Positions 9,173 through 18,910 of a stretch of 64,000 nt of DNA are shown here, piece after piece. Source of the stretch: Hartmannibacter diazotrophicus. GTDB taxonomy: Bacteria > Pseudomonadota > Alphaproteobacteria > Rhizobiales > Pleomorphomonadaceae. Within the stretch, counting starts at the first letter, position 1. Each line of letters opens with the position of its first letter. The translations under genes were made by a program, and so were the position numbers. The stretch lies in NCBI RefSeq assembly GCF_900231165.1, contig NZ_LT960614.1, positions 4,093,501 to 4,157,500 of the forward strand, in the 5' to 3' direction. The notes beneath the pieces are model-generated. The model did no database searches and was not told where the DNA came from. It was given only the letters and a program-made list of their open reading frames with translations.

Positions 9173-10408
9173 ATGTCGACGACCGTTTCCCCGCTTGCCC
9201 CCACGACCTATCCCGAAATGCCCGTTGTCGAGGGCGTCCGCTTTGCGACCGCCGAAGCCGGGATCAAATACAAGGGACGCACGGACGTCCTGCTGCTGGA
9301 GATGAGCGAGGGCACGACGGTCGCCGGCGTCTTCACGAAATCGAAGTGCCCGTCCGCGCCGGTGGAATGGTGCCAGGCCAATCTCGCGGGCGGCAAGGCG
9401 CGCGCGCTCGTGGTGAACTCGGGCAACGCCAACGCCTTCACCGGCATGAAGGGGCGCGCAACGGTGTCGGTCACGGCGGAGATCGCGGCCAAGGCCATCG
9501 GCTGCCGCCCGGAAGAGATTTTCCTCGCCTCGACCGGCGTCATCGGTGAGCCGCTGGACCCGAAGAAGTTCGAGGGCGTTCTCGACGGGGCCGCGACGCG
9601 TCTGGCGGACAGTCCGTGGATCGAGCCGGCGAAGGCCATCATGACGACGGACACCTATCCGAAGGTCGCCACCGCGACGGTCGACCTCGGCGGCGCGCCG
9701 GTGGTGATCTGCGGCATCGCCAAGGGCGCCGGCATGATCGCACCGGACATGGCGACGATGCTCTCCTTCGTCTTCACCGATGCGCCGATTGCCGCCCCAG
9801 TGCTCCAGTCGATGCTGTCGGCCTCGGTCGAGACCACCTTCAACGCGATCACGGTCGACAGCGACACCTCGACCAGCGACACCCTGATGCTCTTTGCGAC
9901 CGGCAAGGCCAAGGGCGCCAAGACAATCACCGATGCCGCCGATCCGGCTCTCGCTCCCTTTGCCGCCGCCCTGCACGGCGTGCTGCGCGATCTCTCCCAT
10001 CAGGTCGTGAAAGACGGCGAAGGCGCGCGCAAGTTCGTCGAGATCACGGTCAGGGGCGCCGTCTCCGACGCCTCGGCCAAGGTTATCGCGCTGTCGATCG
10101 CCAACTCGCCGCTGGTCAAGACCGCGATTGCCGGTGAGGACGCCAACTGGGGCCGCATCGTCATGGCCGTTGGCAAGGCCGGAGAGCCGGCCGACCGCGA
10201 CAAGCTGGCGATCACCTTCGGCAACATCCGCGTCGCCGTGGAAGGCGCCCGGGATGCCGCCTATTCGGAAGCCGCCGCCTCTGCCGTCATGAAGGAGCAG
10301 CACATTCCGATCCTCGTCGAACTCGGCCTCGGCGATGGTCAGGCGACCGTCTGGACGTGCGACCTTACGAAGGAATACGTAGCCATCAACGGCGATTACC
10401 GGAGTTAA
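9173..10408 (+). CDS. argJ: Glutamate N-acetyltransferase / amino-acid N-acetyltransferase
   Basis: 411 residues. This bifunctional enzyme moves the acetyl group from N-acetylornithine to glutamate, and in some species also acetylates glutamate with acetyl-CoA, closing the cyclic arginine pathway. The self-cleavage site is visible as Ala194-Thr195 in [16 protein letters not shown], and the conserved GEDANWGR segment is near residue 320. The start has GGAGG about 12 bases upstream. mutT follows after 2 bases, so the two genes are probably co-transcribed. Confidence 0.97.
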   Translation: MSTTVSPLAPTTYPEMPVVEGVRFATAEAGIKYKGRTDVLLLEMSEGTTVAGVFTKSKCPSAPVEWCQANLAGGKARALVVNSGNANAFTGMKGRATVSVTAEIAAKAIGCRPEEIFLASTGVIGEPLDPKKFEGVLDGAATRLADSPWIEPAKAIMTTDTYPKVATATVDLGGAPVVICGIAKGAGMIAPDMATMLSFVFTDAPIAAPVLQSMLSASVETTFNAITVDSDTSTSDTLMLFATGKAKGAKTITDAADPALAPFAAALHGVLRDLSHQVVKDGEGARKFVEITVRGAVSDASAKVIALSIANSPLVKTAIAGEDANWGRIVMAVGKAGEPADRDKLAITFGNIRVAVEGARDAAYSEAAASAVMKEQHIPILVELGLGDGQATVWTCDLTKEYVAINGDYRS

Positions 10409-10410
10409 AC

Positions 10411-10821
10411 TTGACCACGACGAAATCCATGCTTCTGGTCGTCGCCTGCGCGCTCATCGACGGCGACGGCCGGGTGCTCATCTCCCAGCGCCCGGAAGGC
10501 AAAGCCCTCGCAGGCCTTTGGGAATTTCCCGGCGGCAAGGTCGACAGCGGCGAAAGTCCGGAAGACGCGCTGATCCGGGAACTCTCCGAAGAGCTCGGAA
10601 TAACAGTTAAGGCGCCTTGCCTTGCCCCGTTGACTTTTGCGAGTTTCAATTACGAAACATTTCATCTTTTGATGCCACTATATGTCTGTCGGCGCTGGGA
10701 AGGTTTTGCTTCCGGATGCGAAGGACAGGCCATCAAATGGGTTCGACCTCGCGATCTCAGGGACTATCCGATGCCGCCGGCAGATGAACCGCTGGTCGCT
10801 CACTTGATCGACTTGCTGTAA
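10411..10821 (+). CDS. mutT: MutT-type 8-oxo-dGTP diphosphatase (Nudix)
   Basis: 136 residues. It removes oxidised dGTP from the nucleotide pool to prevent A:T to C:G mutation. The Nudix box is intact (GGKVDSGESPEDALIRELSE then ELGI, about residues 43-66). A TTG start at 10411 is chosen because GGAG (10401-10404) is 6 bases before it and it lies 2 bases after the argJ stop. The first internal ATG is at 10429 and would remove six residues. It is coupled to argJ. Confidence 0.9.
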   Translation: MTTTKSMLLVVACALIDGDGRVLISQRPEGKALAGLWEFPGGKVDSGESPEDALIRELSEELGITVKAPCLAPLTFASFNYETFHLLMPLYVCRRWEGFASGCEGQAIKWVRPRDLRDYPMPPADEPLVAHLIDLL

Positions 10822-10827
10822 GAACGG

Positions 10828-11079
10828 ATGCGAGAAAGAGACGGCCTGATGCAACGGATTGGTGAAAGAGCCACTTCTCTGTTCCGGTCGCGCACGCTTC
10901 GTGATTTCGCCCGCGACCGCAAGGGCACCACCGCCGTTGAATACGCCATCCTGATCACGATGCTGTCGACCTTCGTCCTCAGCATTTCCGGTGTCGGCGG
11001 CAACATCGTCACGAATTTCTACGAAGTTCTGACGCAGAAGGTCGCGGACGCCACCTCCAATTCCGCCGGGTCGTCGTAA
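10828..11079 (+). CDS. Flp/Fap-type (type IVb) pilin subunit
   Basis: 83 residues. A basic N-terminal leader ends before RKGTTAVEYAILITMLSTFV, which has the pilin cleavage-like context, the Glu five residues in and a single hydrophobic helix, as in Flp pilins of Tad systems. Such subunits are processed by a prepilin peptidase and assembled at the inner membrane. The start may instead be the ATG at 10849. No tad/cpa assembly genes are in the window, so it is either an orphan pilin or served by a distant locus. It lies 6 bases behind mutT. Confidence 0.8.
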   Translation: MRERDGLMQRIGERATSLFRSRTLRDFARDRKGTTAVEYAILITMLSTFVLSISGVGGNIVTNFYEVLTQKVADATSNSAGSS

Positions 11080-11178
11080 GCCGCCTCGACGACGTCAAAG
11101 GGCCAAGCCCCGGCCAGAGCGACCGCCTCCGGGACATGATGCTTTCGTCCATCCCCAATGGCAAAGGCGCACCCTACC

Positions 11179-12069
11179 TCACAGCTTCGTTTCGCTCGTC
11201 CCGAGAGCGTCGGCAAGGCGCGTCTTGGCGCTGCCCGGCCTGAGCGGCTTCTGCTGGCTTTCGTGCGGCGCCCATCCCGAAATTGAGACGAGGCAGATCG
11301 TGGCGCGCACGCGCCCGTCCGGGTCGCCATGCCGTTCGGCGTAAAGTTCGGCAGCCCGCATCATGAGTCCGGGGCTCGTCAGCGACCGGCGGCGATCGGC
11401 GAGCGCGTTGCTGGCGCCCATGTCCTTCAGTTCCCGCATGAGATCGAAGGGTGTCGCATAGCGCAGGGTCAACCGGTCCTGATCGGCGACCGGCAAGGCA
11501 AATCCCGCCCGCTGGAGAAGGCCGCCCATGTCGCGCACCTCGCTCATCGGCGCGATGCGGGGAGAAAGACCGCCCGTCTGCTCCACTTCCGCCGCCGCCA
11601 GCGCATCCCGGAGTTCGGTAAGGCTGTCGCCGCCGGCAAGCACCCCGAGGAAAAGCCCGTCCGGCTTCAGCGCGCGCCGAATCTGCACGAGCGCGCCCGG
11701 CAGATCGTTGACGAACTGCAGCGACAGACCGGAGACGATGAGGTCGAAGCGCTCGTTCGCAAAAGGCAGGTATTCGTCGTCCAGAACGACATCGGCCGGA
11801 TGTTCGCCAGCAGGTCCCGCCGCGAAGACATCCGCCCGCACGACCCGGCCGACTCTCGGCGCGGCTTCAAGCGCCCGCGCCAGCGCATCCGTCGGTCCTC
11901 CGATGGCGAGCGCCAGTGGAAAGTCACGCGTCACCGTCATCAGCCGCTCGGTGATGTCTTCGGCCACGAGATCGAGCAGGAAGGCCTTGTCCCTGTCGCC
12001 CGCCGCGATGACGCGCCGCCGGCGGGAGGCAATCGCAGAGCGGTCGAAAAGTCTGGGTGCTGAGGACAT
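11179..12069 (-). CDS. BioC/NDUFAF5-like SAM-dependent methyltransferase
   Basis: 296 residues. A class I methyltransferase fold is apparent, with an acidic motif after beta-4 and the segment FDLIVSGLSLQFVNDLPGAL followed by LKPDGLFLGVLAGGDSL. The N-terminal LFDRSAIASRRRR is typical of the alphaproteobacterial relatives of human NDUFAF5, which modifies a complex I subunit. Glycine-rich motif I is weak (AIGGPTDALAR). Its place next to comF and grxC, on the opposite strand, is common in this order. The substrate here is unproven. Confidence 0.82.
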   Translation of the reverse strand: MSSAPRLFDRSAIASRRRRVIAAGDRDKAFLLDLVAEDITERLMTVTRDFPLALAIGGPTDALARALEAAPRVGRVVRADVFAAGPAGEHPADVVLDDEYLPFANERFDLIVSGLSLQFVNDLPGALVQIRRALKPDGLFLGVLAGGDSLTELRDALAAAEVEQTGGLSPRIAPMSEVRDMGGLLQRAGFALPVADQDRLTLRYATPFDLMRELKDMGASNALADRRRSLTSPGLMMRAAELYAERHGDPDGRVRATICLVSISGWAPHESQQKPLRPGSAKTRLADALGTSETKL

Positions 12070-12201
12070 GGGCCACTTCCGTTTGCGTTGCGCAGGTTAT
12101 GGGGATTGGCCTGCCCGACGTCAATTCACGGGCAAGGTCCGCTTGCAGGATCGGACCGACGTCCTCATCATGAAGAGGCCTCTGCATCGGACCCCTGCGA
12201 C

Positions 12202-13014
12202 ATGTGGCTGCCGGCCGGCGTTTCCGCCGTTGACGATCCTGACCTTCCCGACGAGACGGCCGCCATCCGGCCCGCCCCGAGGCAAGCCGTGCCCGGCATA
12301 CTGCGGCGGATCGTCGATTTCGCCCTGCCCCCCACCTGCGCGCTATGCCGATCGCTGATCGCCGAGCCCGGGGGGCTCTGCCCGCGCTGCTGGTCGATGC
12401 TGCGCTTCATCGAGCGGCCCTATTGCGAACGGCTCGGCACGCCCTTTTCCTTCGATCTCGGCGAAGGCGCGCTGAGCGCGCCCGCGATTGCCGATCCGCC
12501 GGACTTCGATCGTCTCAGGGCCGTAGCCGTTTTCGATGGCGGAGCCCGCGATCTCGTTCACGACCTCAAGTACCGAGACCGGACGCATCTCGCTCGCCCC
12601 ATGGGGCGCATGATGGCGAGGAGCGGCAGAGACCTGTTGGACGACGCCGACCTGATCCTGCCGGTCCCTCTGCACCCGCTGCGCCTCTGGCGCCGCCGCT
12701 TCAACCAGTCTGCCCTTCTCGCCCGTGAAATCTCGCAGGCAAGCGGCATCTCGCTCAGCACCAATGCCCTGCGCCGGGTGAGGCGCACGCGCCGGCAGGT
12801 CGGCCTCGAACGACAGGCGCGGATCGACAACATGCGCGGTGCCTTCGCTCTTTCCGATCCTGCCGCGATCTCGGGCGGGAAGATCGTGCTGGTCGACGAT
12901 GTCTTCACCACCGGAGCCACGGTGGCAAGCGCGACGAAGGTCCTCAAGCGGGCCAAGGCGGCGCGTGTCGATGTGCTCGTCTTCGCGCGGGTTGTCGATC
13001 CGGGGGCTTCGTGA
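12202..13014 (+). CDS. ComF-family phosphoribosyltransferase-like protein
   Basis: 270 residues. An N-terminal Cys pair motif (CALC...CPRCW, about residues 45-65) likely binds zinc. A PRTase domain follows, with the PRPP loop IVLVDDVFTTGATVASA near residue 230. ComF proteins are linked to DNA uptake, but in alphaproteobacteria the role is unclear. The start at 12202 is tentative because no strong ribosome binding site is seen; the frame is open further upstream to 12088. grxC follows after 66 bases. Confidence 0.85.
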   Translation: MWLPAGVSAVDDPDLPDETAAIRPAPRQAVPGILRRIVDFALPPTCALCRSLIAEPGGLCPRCWSMLRFIERPYCERLGTPFSFDLGEGALSAPAIADPPDFDRLRAVAVFDGGARDLVHDLKYRDRTHLARPMGRMMARSGRDLLDDADLILPVPLHPLRLWRRRFNQSALLAREISQASGISLSTNALRRVRRTRRQVGLERQARIDNMRGAFALSDPAAISGGKIVLVDDVFTTGATVASATKVLKRAKAARVDVLVFARVVDPGAS

Positions 13015-13080
13015 CTATATCAGTGGATGGATATTTTGCGGTGCAATAGCACCTTCATCTCCGGGTCAGAGGAAGATCGA

Positions 13081-13335
13081 ATGGCGGATGTCGTGATCTA
13101 CACCCGCGATTTCTGCGGGTTCTGTGCTCGAGCAAAGTCGTTGCTCGACAGCAAGGGCGTCAAGTATACCGAGCACAACGCGACGGAGACGCCGTCCGCC
13201 CGCGCCGAGATGATCCAGCGCTCCGGCCGCAGCACCTTCCCGCAGGTTTTCGTCGGCAGCACCCACGTTGGCGGCTGCGACGATCTCTTCGCCATGGAAA
13301 GGGCCGGCAAGCTCGACCTGCTGCTCGCCGGCTGA
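13081..13335 (+). CDS. grxC: Glutaredoxin 3
   Basis: 84 residues. A small thiol oxidoreductase with the dithiol active site C12-G-F-C15 and the cis-proline/glutathione-binding segment FPQVFVGSTHVGGCDDL. It reduces protein disulfides and glutathione adducts in the cytoplasm. The start ATG at 13081 has AGAGGAAG upstream; longer frames add a leader with no family match. It is followed closely by a nitrilase-family amidase that in other organisms repairs deaminated glutathione, so the pair shares a glutathione theme. Confidence 0.95.
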   Translation: MADVVIYTRDFCGFCARAKSLLDSKGVKYTEHNATETPSARAEMIQRSGRSTFPQVFVGSTHVGGCDDLFAMERAGKLDLLLAG

Positions 13336-13362
13336 AGACCCGTCACTTCGGAGTGTCATGAC

Positions 13363-14226
13363 ATGAGCCTCTTCCGCGTTGCCTGCGCCCAGATGCGATC
13401 GGGCCGCGATCCCGCCGCCAACCTTGCCGCCGTCGAGGCGCTGGTGCGCGAGGCCGCTGGTGAAGGCGCCTCCTATGTCCAGACGCCGGAGATGACCAAC
13501 ATTCTCGTGCGCTCGCGCGGGGAACTGCTGGAGAAGATTTCGACCGAGGCCGAGGATGCGCTGCTTGCCCGCATGCGCGCCGTCGCGGCCGAACTCGGCA
13601 TCTTCGTCCATCTCGGCTCGCTGGCGATCATCGTCGGGCCCGAGCGCGTCGCCAACCGCGCCTTCGTCATCGCCCCGGACGGCTCCATCGCCGCGCGCTA
13701 CGACAAGATCCACATGTTCGACGTCGATCTCGAAAACGGCGAGAGCTGGCGCGAGTCCGCCACCTATCAGCCGGGCGAGGCCGCCGTCACCGTCGATCTC
13801 GGTCCGATCACGGCGGGTCTCGCGATCTGCTACGACGTCCGCTTCCCGCATCTTTTCCGCAGCTACGCCAAGGCCGGCTGCGGCCTGCTCACCGCGCCCG
13901 CCGCCTTCACCCGCCAGACGGGCGCCGCGCACTGGCATATCCTCCAGCGCGCGCGGGCAATCGAGAACGGCGCCTTCGTCGTCACCGCCGCACAGGGCGG
14001 CAAGCACGAGGACGGTCGCGAGACCTACGGCCACAGCCTCGTCATCGATCCGTGGGGACGCATTCTCGCCGAGGCCGACCACGACGAGCCCGGCATCATC
14101 GTTGCAGACATCGATCCCGCCGACGTGGCGGTCATTCGCGGCCGGGTTCCCTCGCTCGCCAACGAACGGGCCTTTGCCCCCGCCCGTGTCGAGGCGGACA
14201 GGATCCGCACAAGCGGGGCCGCATGA
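13363..14226 (+). CDS. Nit-type carbon-nitrogen hydrolase (probable deaminated glutathione amidase)
   Basis: 287 residues, nitrilase superfamily. The catalytic triad is visible: Glu43 (TPEMTN), Lys115 (YDKIHMFD) and Cys156 (AICYDVRFP). The YDKIHMFDVDL and CYDVRFPHLFR context is that of the Nit1/Nit2 branch, whose members hydrolyse deaminated glutathione or omega-amides. The stop codon overlaps the next gene's start (ATGA), which implies translational coupling to the DUF1178 gene. Confidence 0.9.
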   Translation: MSLFRVACAQMRSGRDPAANLAAVEALVREAAGEGASYVQTPEMTNILVRSRGELLEKISTEAEDALLARMRAVAAELGIFVHLGSLAIIVGPERVANRAFVIAPDGSIAARYDKIHMFDVDLENGESWRESATYQPGEAAVTVDLGPITAGLAICYDVRFPHLFRSYAKAGCGLLTAPAAFTRQTGAAHWHILQRARAIENGAFVVTAAQGGKHEDGRETYGHSLVIDPWGRILAEADHDEPGIIVADIDPADVAVIRGRVPSLANERAFAPARVEADRIRTSGAA

Positions 14227-14741
14227 TCCGCTATCAACTCACCTGCATCGAGGGGCACGGCTTCGACGGCTGGTTCCGCTCCTCGGCCGATTTCGACGAC
14301 CAGGAGGCACGCGGCCTGCTTGCTTGCCCGATGTGCGGCTCGTCGCATGTCAAAAAGGCACTCATGGCCCCGAGTGTGGTCGCCTCGCCTGAGACAGCAC
14401 GACGCCAGGAAGCAGAAAGCGGGCAGACATCCGGGAGCGAGGCAGGCCCAGCCGCCGAGCCCGCCGCAATGCCCGTGCCCGCGCCGACCGTCGCCCTGCC
14501 CTCCGCGACGACCGAAAAGATGGCCGAGATGATTTCGGCCCTGCGCGAGATCCGCCAGAAGCTGGTGGAAAATTCCGAGGACGTCGGCAGCCGCTTTCCC
14601 GAGGAAGCCCGCCGTATCCACTATGGCGAGGCGCCGCAGCGCGGCATCCACGGCGCGGCGAGCCCGGAGGACGCCAAGGCCCTGGCCGATGAGGGGATCG
14701 ACATTCTCGCCCTGCCGATGCTGCCCGAAGACCGGAACTGA
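14223..14741 (+). CDS. DUF1178 family protein
   Basis: 172 residues. It begins MIRYQLTCIEGHGFDGWFRSS and has a Cys-pair knuckle (C35-x2-C38 in ACPMCGS) likely to bind a metal. A low-complexity Ala/Pro linker follows (about 55-95), then a conserved helical C-terminus with FPEEARRIHYGEAPQRGIHG. The family is widespread next to the nitrilase and grxC genes of alphaproteobacteria, but its function is not known. The start is fixed by the ATGA overlap with the gene before. Confidence 0.9.
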   Translation: MIRYQLTCIEGHGFDGWFRSSADFDDQEARGLLACPMCGSSHVKKALMAPSVVASPETARRQEAESGQTSGSEAGPAAEPAAMPVPAPTVALPSATTEKMAEMISALREIRQKLVENSEDVGSRFPEEARRIHYGEAPQRGIHGAASPEDAKALADEGIDILALPMLPEDRN

Positions 14742-14794
14742 CAGGAACGGCAGGAAGTTTTCCTCCCCCCTCGCAATCCGCAGCGGCAAAAAGA

Positions 14795-14829
14795 AAACCG
14801 CCCGCGACATCGACTGTCGCGGGCGGTTT
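14795..14829. terminator. Bidirectional terminator between DUF1178 and carD
   Basis: Perfect 15-base arms AAACCGCCCGCGACA and TGTCGCGGGCGGTTT with loop TCGAC. Read on the minus strand, the second arm runs into TTTTCTTTTT, a good stop for the carD transcript. Confidence 0.9.
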
Positions 14830-14861
14830 CGTCAGCAGATCAGAGATCGGCGAAAGAGGCC

Positions 14862-15446
14862 TCAGGCAGCTTCTTCCTCGACGCCCTCATCCTCGTCGGC
14901 GCCGGCATCGGCACGGGCCGCCGCGCGGCGCGGGCTCTTCGTCAGGTGATCCTCGATGCGGCGCACGGCTTCCGTTTCCGTGACCCGCAGGACAGCCGAA
15001 ATCTCGCGCGACATACGGTCGAGCGCGGCTTCATAAAGCTGACGCTCGGAGTAGGACTGCTCGGGCTGCGAGGACGCGCGATGCAGGTCGCGCACGACTT
15101 CGGAAATGGCGATCAGGTCGCCCGAATTGATCTTGGCTTCGTATTCCTGGGCCCGGCGGCTCCACATCGTGCGCTTCACGCGGGCGCGGCCCTTTATGGT
15201 CTCCAGAGACTTCTCGACAACATCGCCTTCGGACAGCTTGCGCATGCCGACGGATTCGCACTTGTGGGTCGGAACCCGCAGGGTCATCTTGTCCTTTTCG
15301 AAGCTGATCACGAACAGATCGAGTTTGAGACCGGCAATTTCCTGTTCTTCAATGGCAACAATCTGGCCGACGCCGTGAGCCGGGTAAACGATGAATTCAT
15401 TCGTCTTGAACCCGTTGCGATGGGAGGTCTTCTTGCTCGTGGCCAT
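14862..15446 (-). CDS. CarD/CdnL-family RNA polymerase-binding regulator
   Basis: About 194 residues. An N-terminal Tudor-like RNA-polymerase-interacting domain (FKTNEFIVYPAHGVGQIVAI) is followed by an all-helical DNA-contacting domain with MWSRRAQEYEAKINSGDLI. CdnL stabilises open complexes at housekeeping promoters such as rRNA genes. The tail is acidic (EDEGVEEEAA). The start at 15446 (MATSKKTSH) follows the pattern of relatives; an ATG at 15455 is equally possible. It is a single gene, and its downstream side shares a strong terminator with DUF1178. Confidence 0.92.
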   Translation of the reverse strand: MATSKKTSHRNGFKTNEFIVYPAHGVGQIVAIEEQEIAGLKLDLFVISFEKDKMTLRVPTHKCESVGMRKLSEGDVVEKSLETIKGRARVKRTMWSRRAQEYEAKINSGDLIAISEVVRDLHRASSQPEQSYSERQLYEAALDRMSREISAVLRVTETEAVRRIEDHLTKSPRRAAARADAGADEDEGVEEEAA

Positions 15447-15560
15447 TCGCTTCATCACTCCATAGCCACGCCGGAACATAAGACCGTCAGTTTCACACTC
15501 TGGGTCCGCGGGGGCAGAACCAGTTGGGAGAAGTGTCAAAGGTTGACGTCCCGGACGCAC

Positions 15561-15872
15561 TCCTTGTGATATGCGTCCGCAGTGCCGGCGAGCTCTCTCG
15601 TTGTTTCAGCCGATCAGGGTGACGACCCATTCGCTGTCATCAGGTCTCGTTCTGCGACCCGAAGCCTCGATCGCACCGGGGAGGCCGATCAAGAAAAAGG
15701 CCCCGATACGGGGCGGGCATGCGATTGGGACAGGGTGTCGGCTGCCGGAAATATACCTATCACAAATTTAGCCGAAAAAAAAGCCTTTTCGGGCCGGCAT
15801 ACCCGCTATGCACCGGGTAACACCAGCCTGAAAACCGTCTCGTCCTGCCCGGGTTTTGATCCTTGCGACGGA
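15561..15872. other. Gap between carD and fdxA
   Basis: About 310 bases with no credible gene. It holds the likely fdxA terminator (15692-15714) and a second inverted repeat, CCGAAAA/TTTTCGG (15772-15792), both better placed for minus-strand transcripts. The carD promoter should lie at its low end, but no clear boxes were chosen. Confidence 0.5.
15692..15714 (-). terminator. Probable terminator for fdxA
   Basis: On the minus strand GCCCCG-TAT-CGGGGC followed by CTTTTTCTT. It is about 160 bases after the fdxA stop. Confidence 0.6.
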
Positions 15873-16211
<339 letters not shown>

Positions 16212-16427
16212 GAAGGAAGCTCCAAGGCGGATTCACGAGTCTCTCGGGCGGCTGCCTATCGGACTTTCGGCAGTGAGGCAAGAGGCAGATTCTGCGCATC
16301 TGCCCTTCCCGGACCGGCTCTCGCCGGAGAACTTGAATCCCGGCGCCGCTTCAACGATATGTGCGCCGGACCTTTCGCGGATGCAAGCCGCCATGACCAA
16401 AAAATGGCCGATGAACGGACAGGTGCG

Positions 16428-18332
16428 ATGACGACCATGGATGAAACGAAGCACGAAACCCCTGCACAGGAAACCCACGCCTTCGAGGCGGAAGTCTCCA
16501 GGCTTCTGCATCTCATGGTGCATGCGGTCTATTCCAACAAGGACATCTTCCTGCGCGAGCTGATCTCCAACGCGGCCGATGCCTGCGAGAAGCTGCGCTA
16601 TCTCGCCGTCTCCGAACCGGGGCTGATCGAGGGTCACGAGGGCTTCCGCATCACCATCGAGGCCGATGCGAAGGCGGGGCGCCTCAGCGTGATCGACAAT
16701 GGCATCGGCATGAGCCGCGACGAGATGAAGGACAACCTCGGCACCATCGCGCGCTCGGGCACCAAGGCCTTCCTCGACCAGCTTGCCGAGAAGAAGGACG
16801 GCCAGGCGCTGATCGGCCAGTTCGGCGTCGGCTTCTATTCCGCCTTCATGGTCGCGGACAAGGTTCGCGTCGTCAGCCGCAAGGCCGGCAGCGATGTCGC
16901 CCATGAATGGACGTCCGACGGCAAGGGCACCTTCCATCTCGGCGACATCGATCTTGCCGAGGCACCTGTCGCCGGCACCCGCGTCACGCTGGAGCTGATG
17001 GACGACGCCACCGCCTTTGCCGAGGAAGGCACCATCGAGCGCATCGTGCGCGAATATTCCGCCCATGTGCCCGTGCCGATCTCCATCCATGTCATCGGCG
17101 CCGGCGACGGCGAGGACGCAAAGGACGAGACCCGCGAGCTCACCGATGGCGCCGCTCTCTGGATGAAGCCGAAGAGCGCCGTCAAGCCGGAGGAGTACAA
17201 GGAGTTCTACGGCAACGTCGGCGGCATGTGGGACGATCCCACCCTGACGATCCACTACCGCGCCGAAGGCCGGCACGAATATTCCGTGCTTCTCTTCGTG
17301 CCCTCGATGAAGCCCTTCGACCTCTTCGATCCGGATCGCCGCGGCCGGGTGAAGCTCTATGTCCGCCGGGTCTTCATCGCCGACGATGCCGAGATCCTGC
17401 CCGCCTGGCTGCGCTTCATGCGCGGCGTCGTCGACAGCGAGGATCTGCCGCTCAACATCTCGCGCGAGATGCTGCAGCAGAACCCGGTGCTGGAGGCGAT
17501 CGCCAAGGGCGTCACCAACCGCATCCTTTCCGATCTTGCCAAGATGGCCGAGAACGAGGCCGAGACCTACGCCAAGGTCTGGGAGGCTTTTGGCGCCGTC
17601 CTGAAGGAAGGCCTCTACGAGGCGCCCGACCGCCGCGACGACCTCTTCAAGCTCGCCCGCTTCCATACCACCAGGGGCGACGGCTGGCGCTCTCTGAAGG
17701 ACTATGTGGCGGACCTGAAGGAAAACCAGACCGCGATCTATTACGCCCTCGGCGAGAGCAAGGACGCCGTGCTGGCGAGCCCGCATCTGGAAGGCTACAA
17801 GGCCCGCGGCCTCGAAGTCCTGCTCCTCACCGACCCAGTCGATGCCTTCTGGGTGCGCACGGCGCTCGGCTACGACGGCAAGCCCTTCAAGTCGGTGAGC
17901 CAGGGCAGCGCCGATCTCGACCAGATCGCGCTTGAGGACGGCAAGGACGAGGACACGGCACCTGCTGCCGACGTCGCCGCCTTCGCGCTGGCCCTCAAGG
18001 AGGTGCTCGGCGACAGGGTCACGGAGGTGCGCGCCTCAAGCCGTCTGGCCACCAGCGCCGTCTGCCTCGTTGCGCCCGATTACGGGCTCGACCGCCGCAC
18101 GGAAAAGCTCGTTGCTCGCGGCGAGGGCCAGTCGATGACCGCGCCAATCCTGGAGATCAACCCACGCCACGAGCTGATCCGCTCGCTCGCCGAACGCCAG
18201 GGCACGGACGCCGTGGAGGATGCCGCCCATCTGCTCTATGGGCAGGCGCGCATTCTCGAAGGCGAGGCGCCGGACGATCCCAACGACTTCGCCGCCCGGC
18301 TCGACCGGCTGATGCAGAAGGCGTTCGGATAA
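16428..18332 (+). CDS. htpG: Chaperone HtpG (Hsp90)
   Basis: 634 residues. An ATP-dependent chaperone with an N-terminal GHKL ATPase: LRELISNAADACEKLRYL supplies the catalytic Glu and magnesium Asn, followed by VIDNGIGM and GQFGVGFYSAFMVADKV. A middle client-binding domain contains RVFIADDAEILPAWLRFMRG and the ISREMLQQN motif, and a C-terminal dimerisation domain follows. The start at 16428 is one of several close options (16404, 16437), because ribosome-binding signals are weak. A hairpin follows the stop. Confidence 0.96.
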   Translation: MTTMDETKHETPAQETHAFEAEVSRLLHLMVHAVYSNKDIFLRELISNAADACEKLRYLAVSEPGLIEGHEGFRITIEADAKAGRLSVIDNGIGMSRDEMKDNLGTIARSGTKAFLDQLAEKKDGQALIGQFGVGFYSAFMVADKVRVVSRKAGSDVAHEWTSDGKGTFHLGDIDLAEAPVAGTRVTLELMDDATAFAEEGTIERIVREYSAHVPVPISIHVIGAGDGEDAKDETRELTDGAALWMKPKSAVKPEEYKEFYGNVGGMWDDPTLTIHYRAEGRHEYSVLLFVPSMKPFDLFDPDRRGRVKLYVRRVFIADDAEILPAWLRFMRGVVDSEDLPLNISREMLQQNPVLEAIAKGVTNRILSDLAKMAENEAETYAKVWEAFGAVLKEGLYEAPDRRDDLFKLARFHTTRGDGWRSLKDYVADLKENQTAIYYALGESKDAVLASPHLEGYKARGLEVLLLTDPVDAFWVRTALGYDGKPFKSVSQGSADLDQIALEDGKDEDTAPAADVAAFALALKEVLGDRVTEVRASSRLATSAVCLVAPDYGLDRRTEKLVARGEGQSMTAPILEINPRHELIRSLAERQGTDAVEDAAHLLYGQARILEGEAPDDPNDFAARLDRLMQKAFG

Positions 18333-18347
18333 AACCGTGCTGACCGG

Positions 18348-18369
18348 GTGGCCGCCTCAGGGCGGCCAC
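18348..18369. terminator. Hairpin between htpG and the EthD gene
   Basis: Perfect 9-base arms GTGGCCGCC and GGCGGCCAC with loop TCAG, 15 bases after htpG, between convergent genes. The T run is weak. Confidence 0.6.
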
Positions 18370-18403
18370 TTGGCTGGCAAGAGATACCGGCTACGGCAAT
18401 CGC

Positions 18404-18712
18404 TTAGCCGATGACGTCGCCGATCAGCATCTGCGGCTCGGAATTGGTGAAATTCGGGATGTCGGCCAGAACCGGGCCTGCGGCCCCAAGCGCGGCATCC
18501 ATTGCCTGCTTGTCCGCGAACACGATCGTGGCGATCGCATAGATGCCCGGGGGAACGTTCGGTCCGCCAGCAACGCCTTTGGTGACCAGCGTGCTCTGGA
18601 TGTATTTGCCCATATGCTCGCCCACGAGCGGCAGGTGGGTCTCGACGTAGTAGTCGTAGTTGAATGTTGTTCCGTCTTTGATCGGATAGATCACCTGCAG
18701 CGAAACGGACAT
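18404..18712 (-). CDS. EthD-family protein
   Basis: 102 residues. A small dimeric alpha-beta barrel protein of the EthD family (SLQVIYPIKDGTTFNYDYYV then THLPLV). EthD was first linked to ethyl tert-butyl ether breakdown, but most members have no known role. The start is well supported by AAGGGAGG 5-6 bases before ATG 18712. It is a single gene between htpG and a cyclase gene. Confidence 0.85.
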   Translation of the reverse strand: MSVSLQVIYPIKDGTTFNYDYYVETHLPLVGEHMGKYIQSTLVTKGVAGGPNVPPGIYAIATIVFADKQAMDAALGAAGPVLADIPNFTNSEPQMLIGDVIG

Positions 18713-18910
18713 GCATGCCTCCCTTGGATTGGCTGTTTTTTTCCGCGTCGGAGGAAACACCACCGTTCGGGCGCCGGTCAATCGGAAAGGCGCTTGCGGC
18801 AATTCCTCAAGCCCTTCGAAGCAATCACATTTTCACGAGATGGCGGCCAGAAGTGGCGGAAAGACCCATCGCGTGGTCGGCATTCCGTCCCGGCCACGGC
18901 CACACCGCCG

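Noticed and set aside
16233-17786. A 517-codon minus-strand frame opposite htpG
   Set aside because: Shadow of htpG; composition typical of antisense frames in GC-rich DNA.
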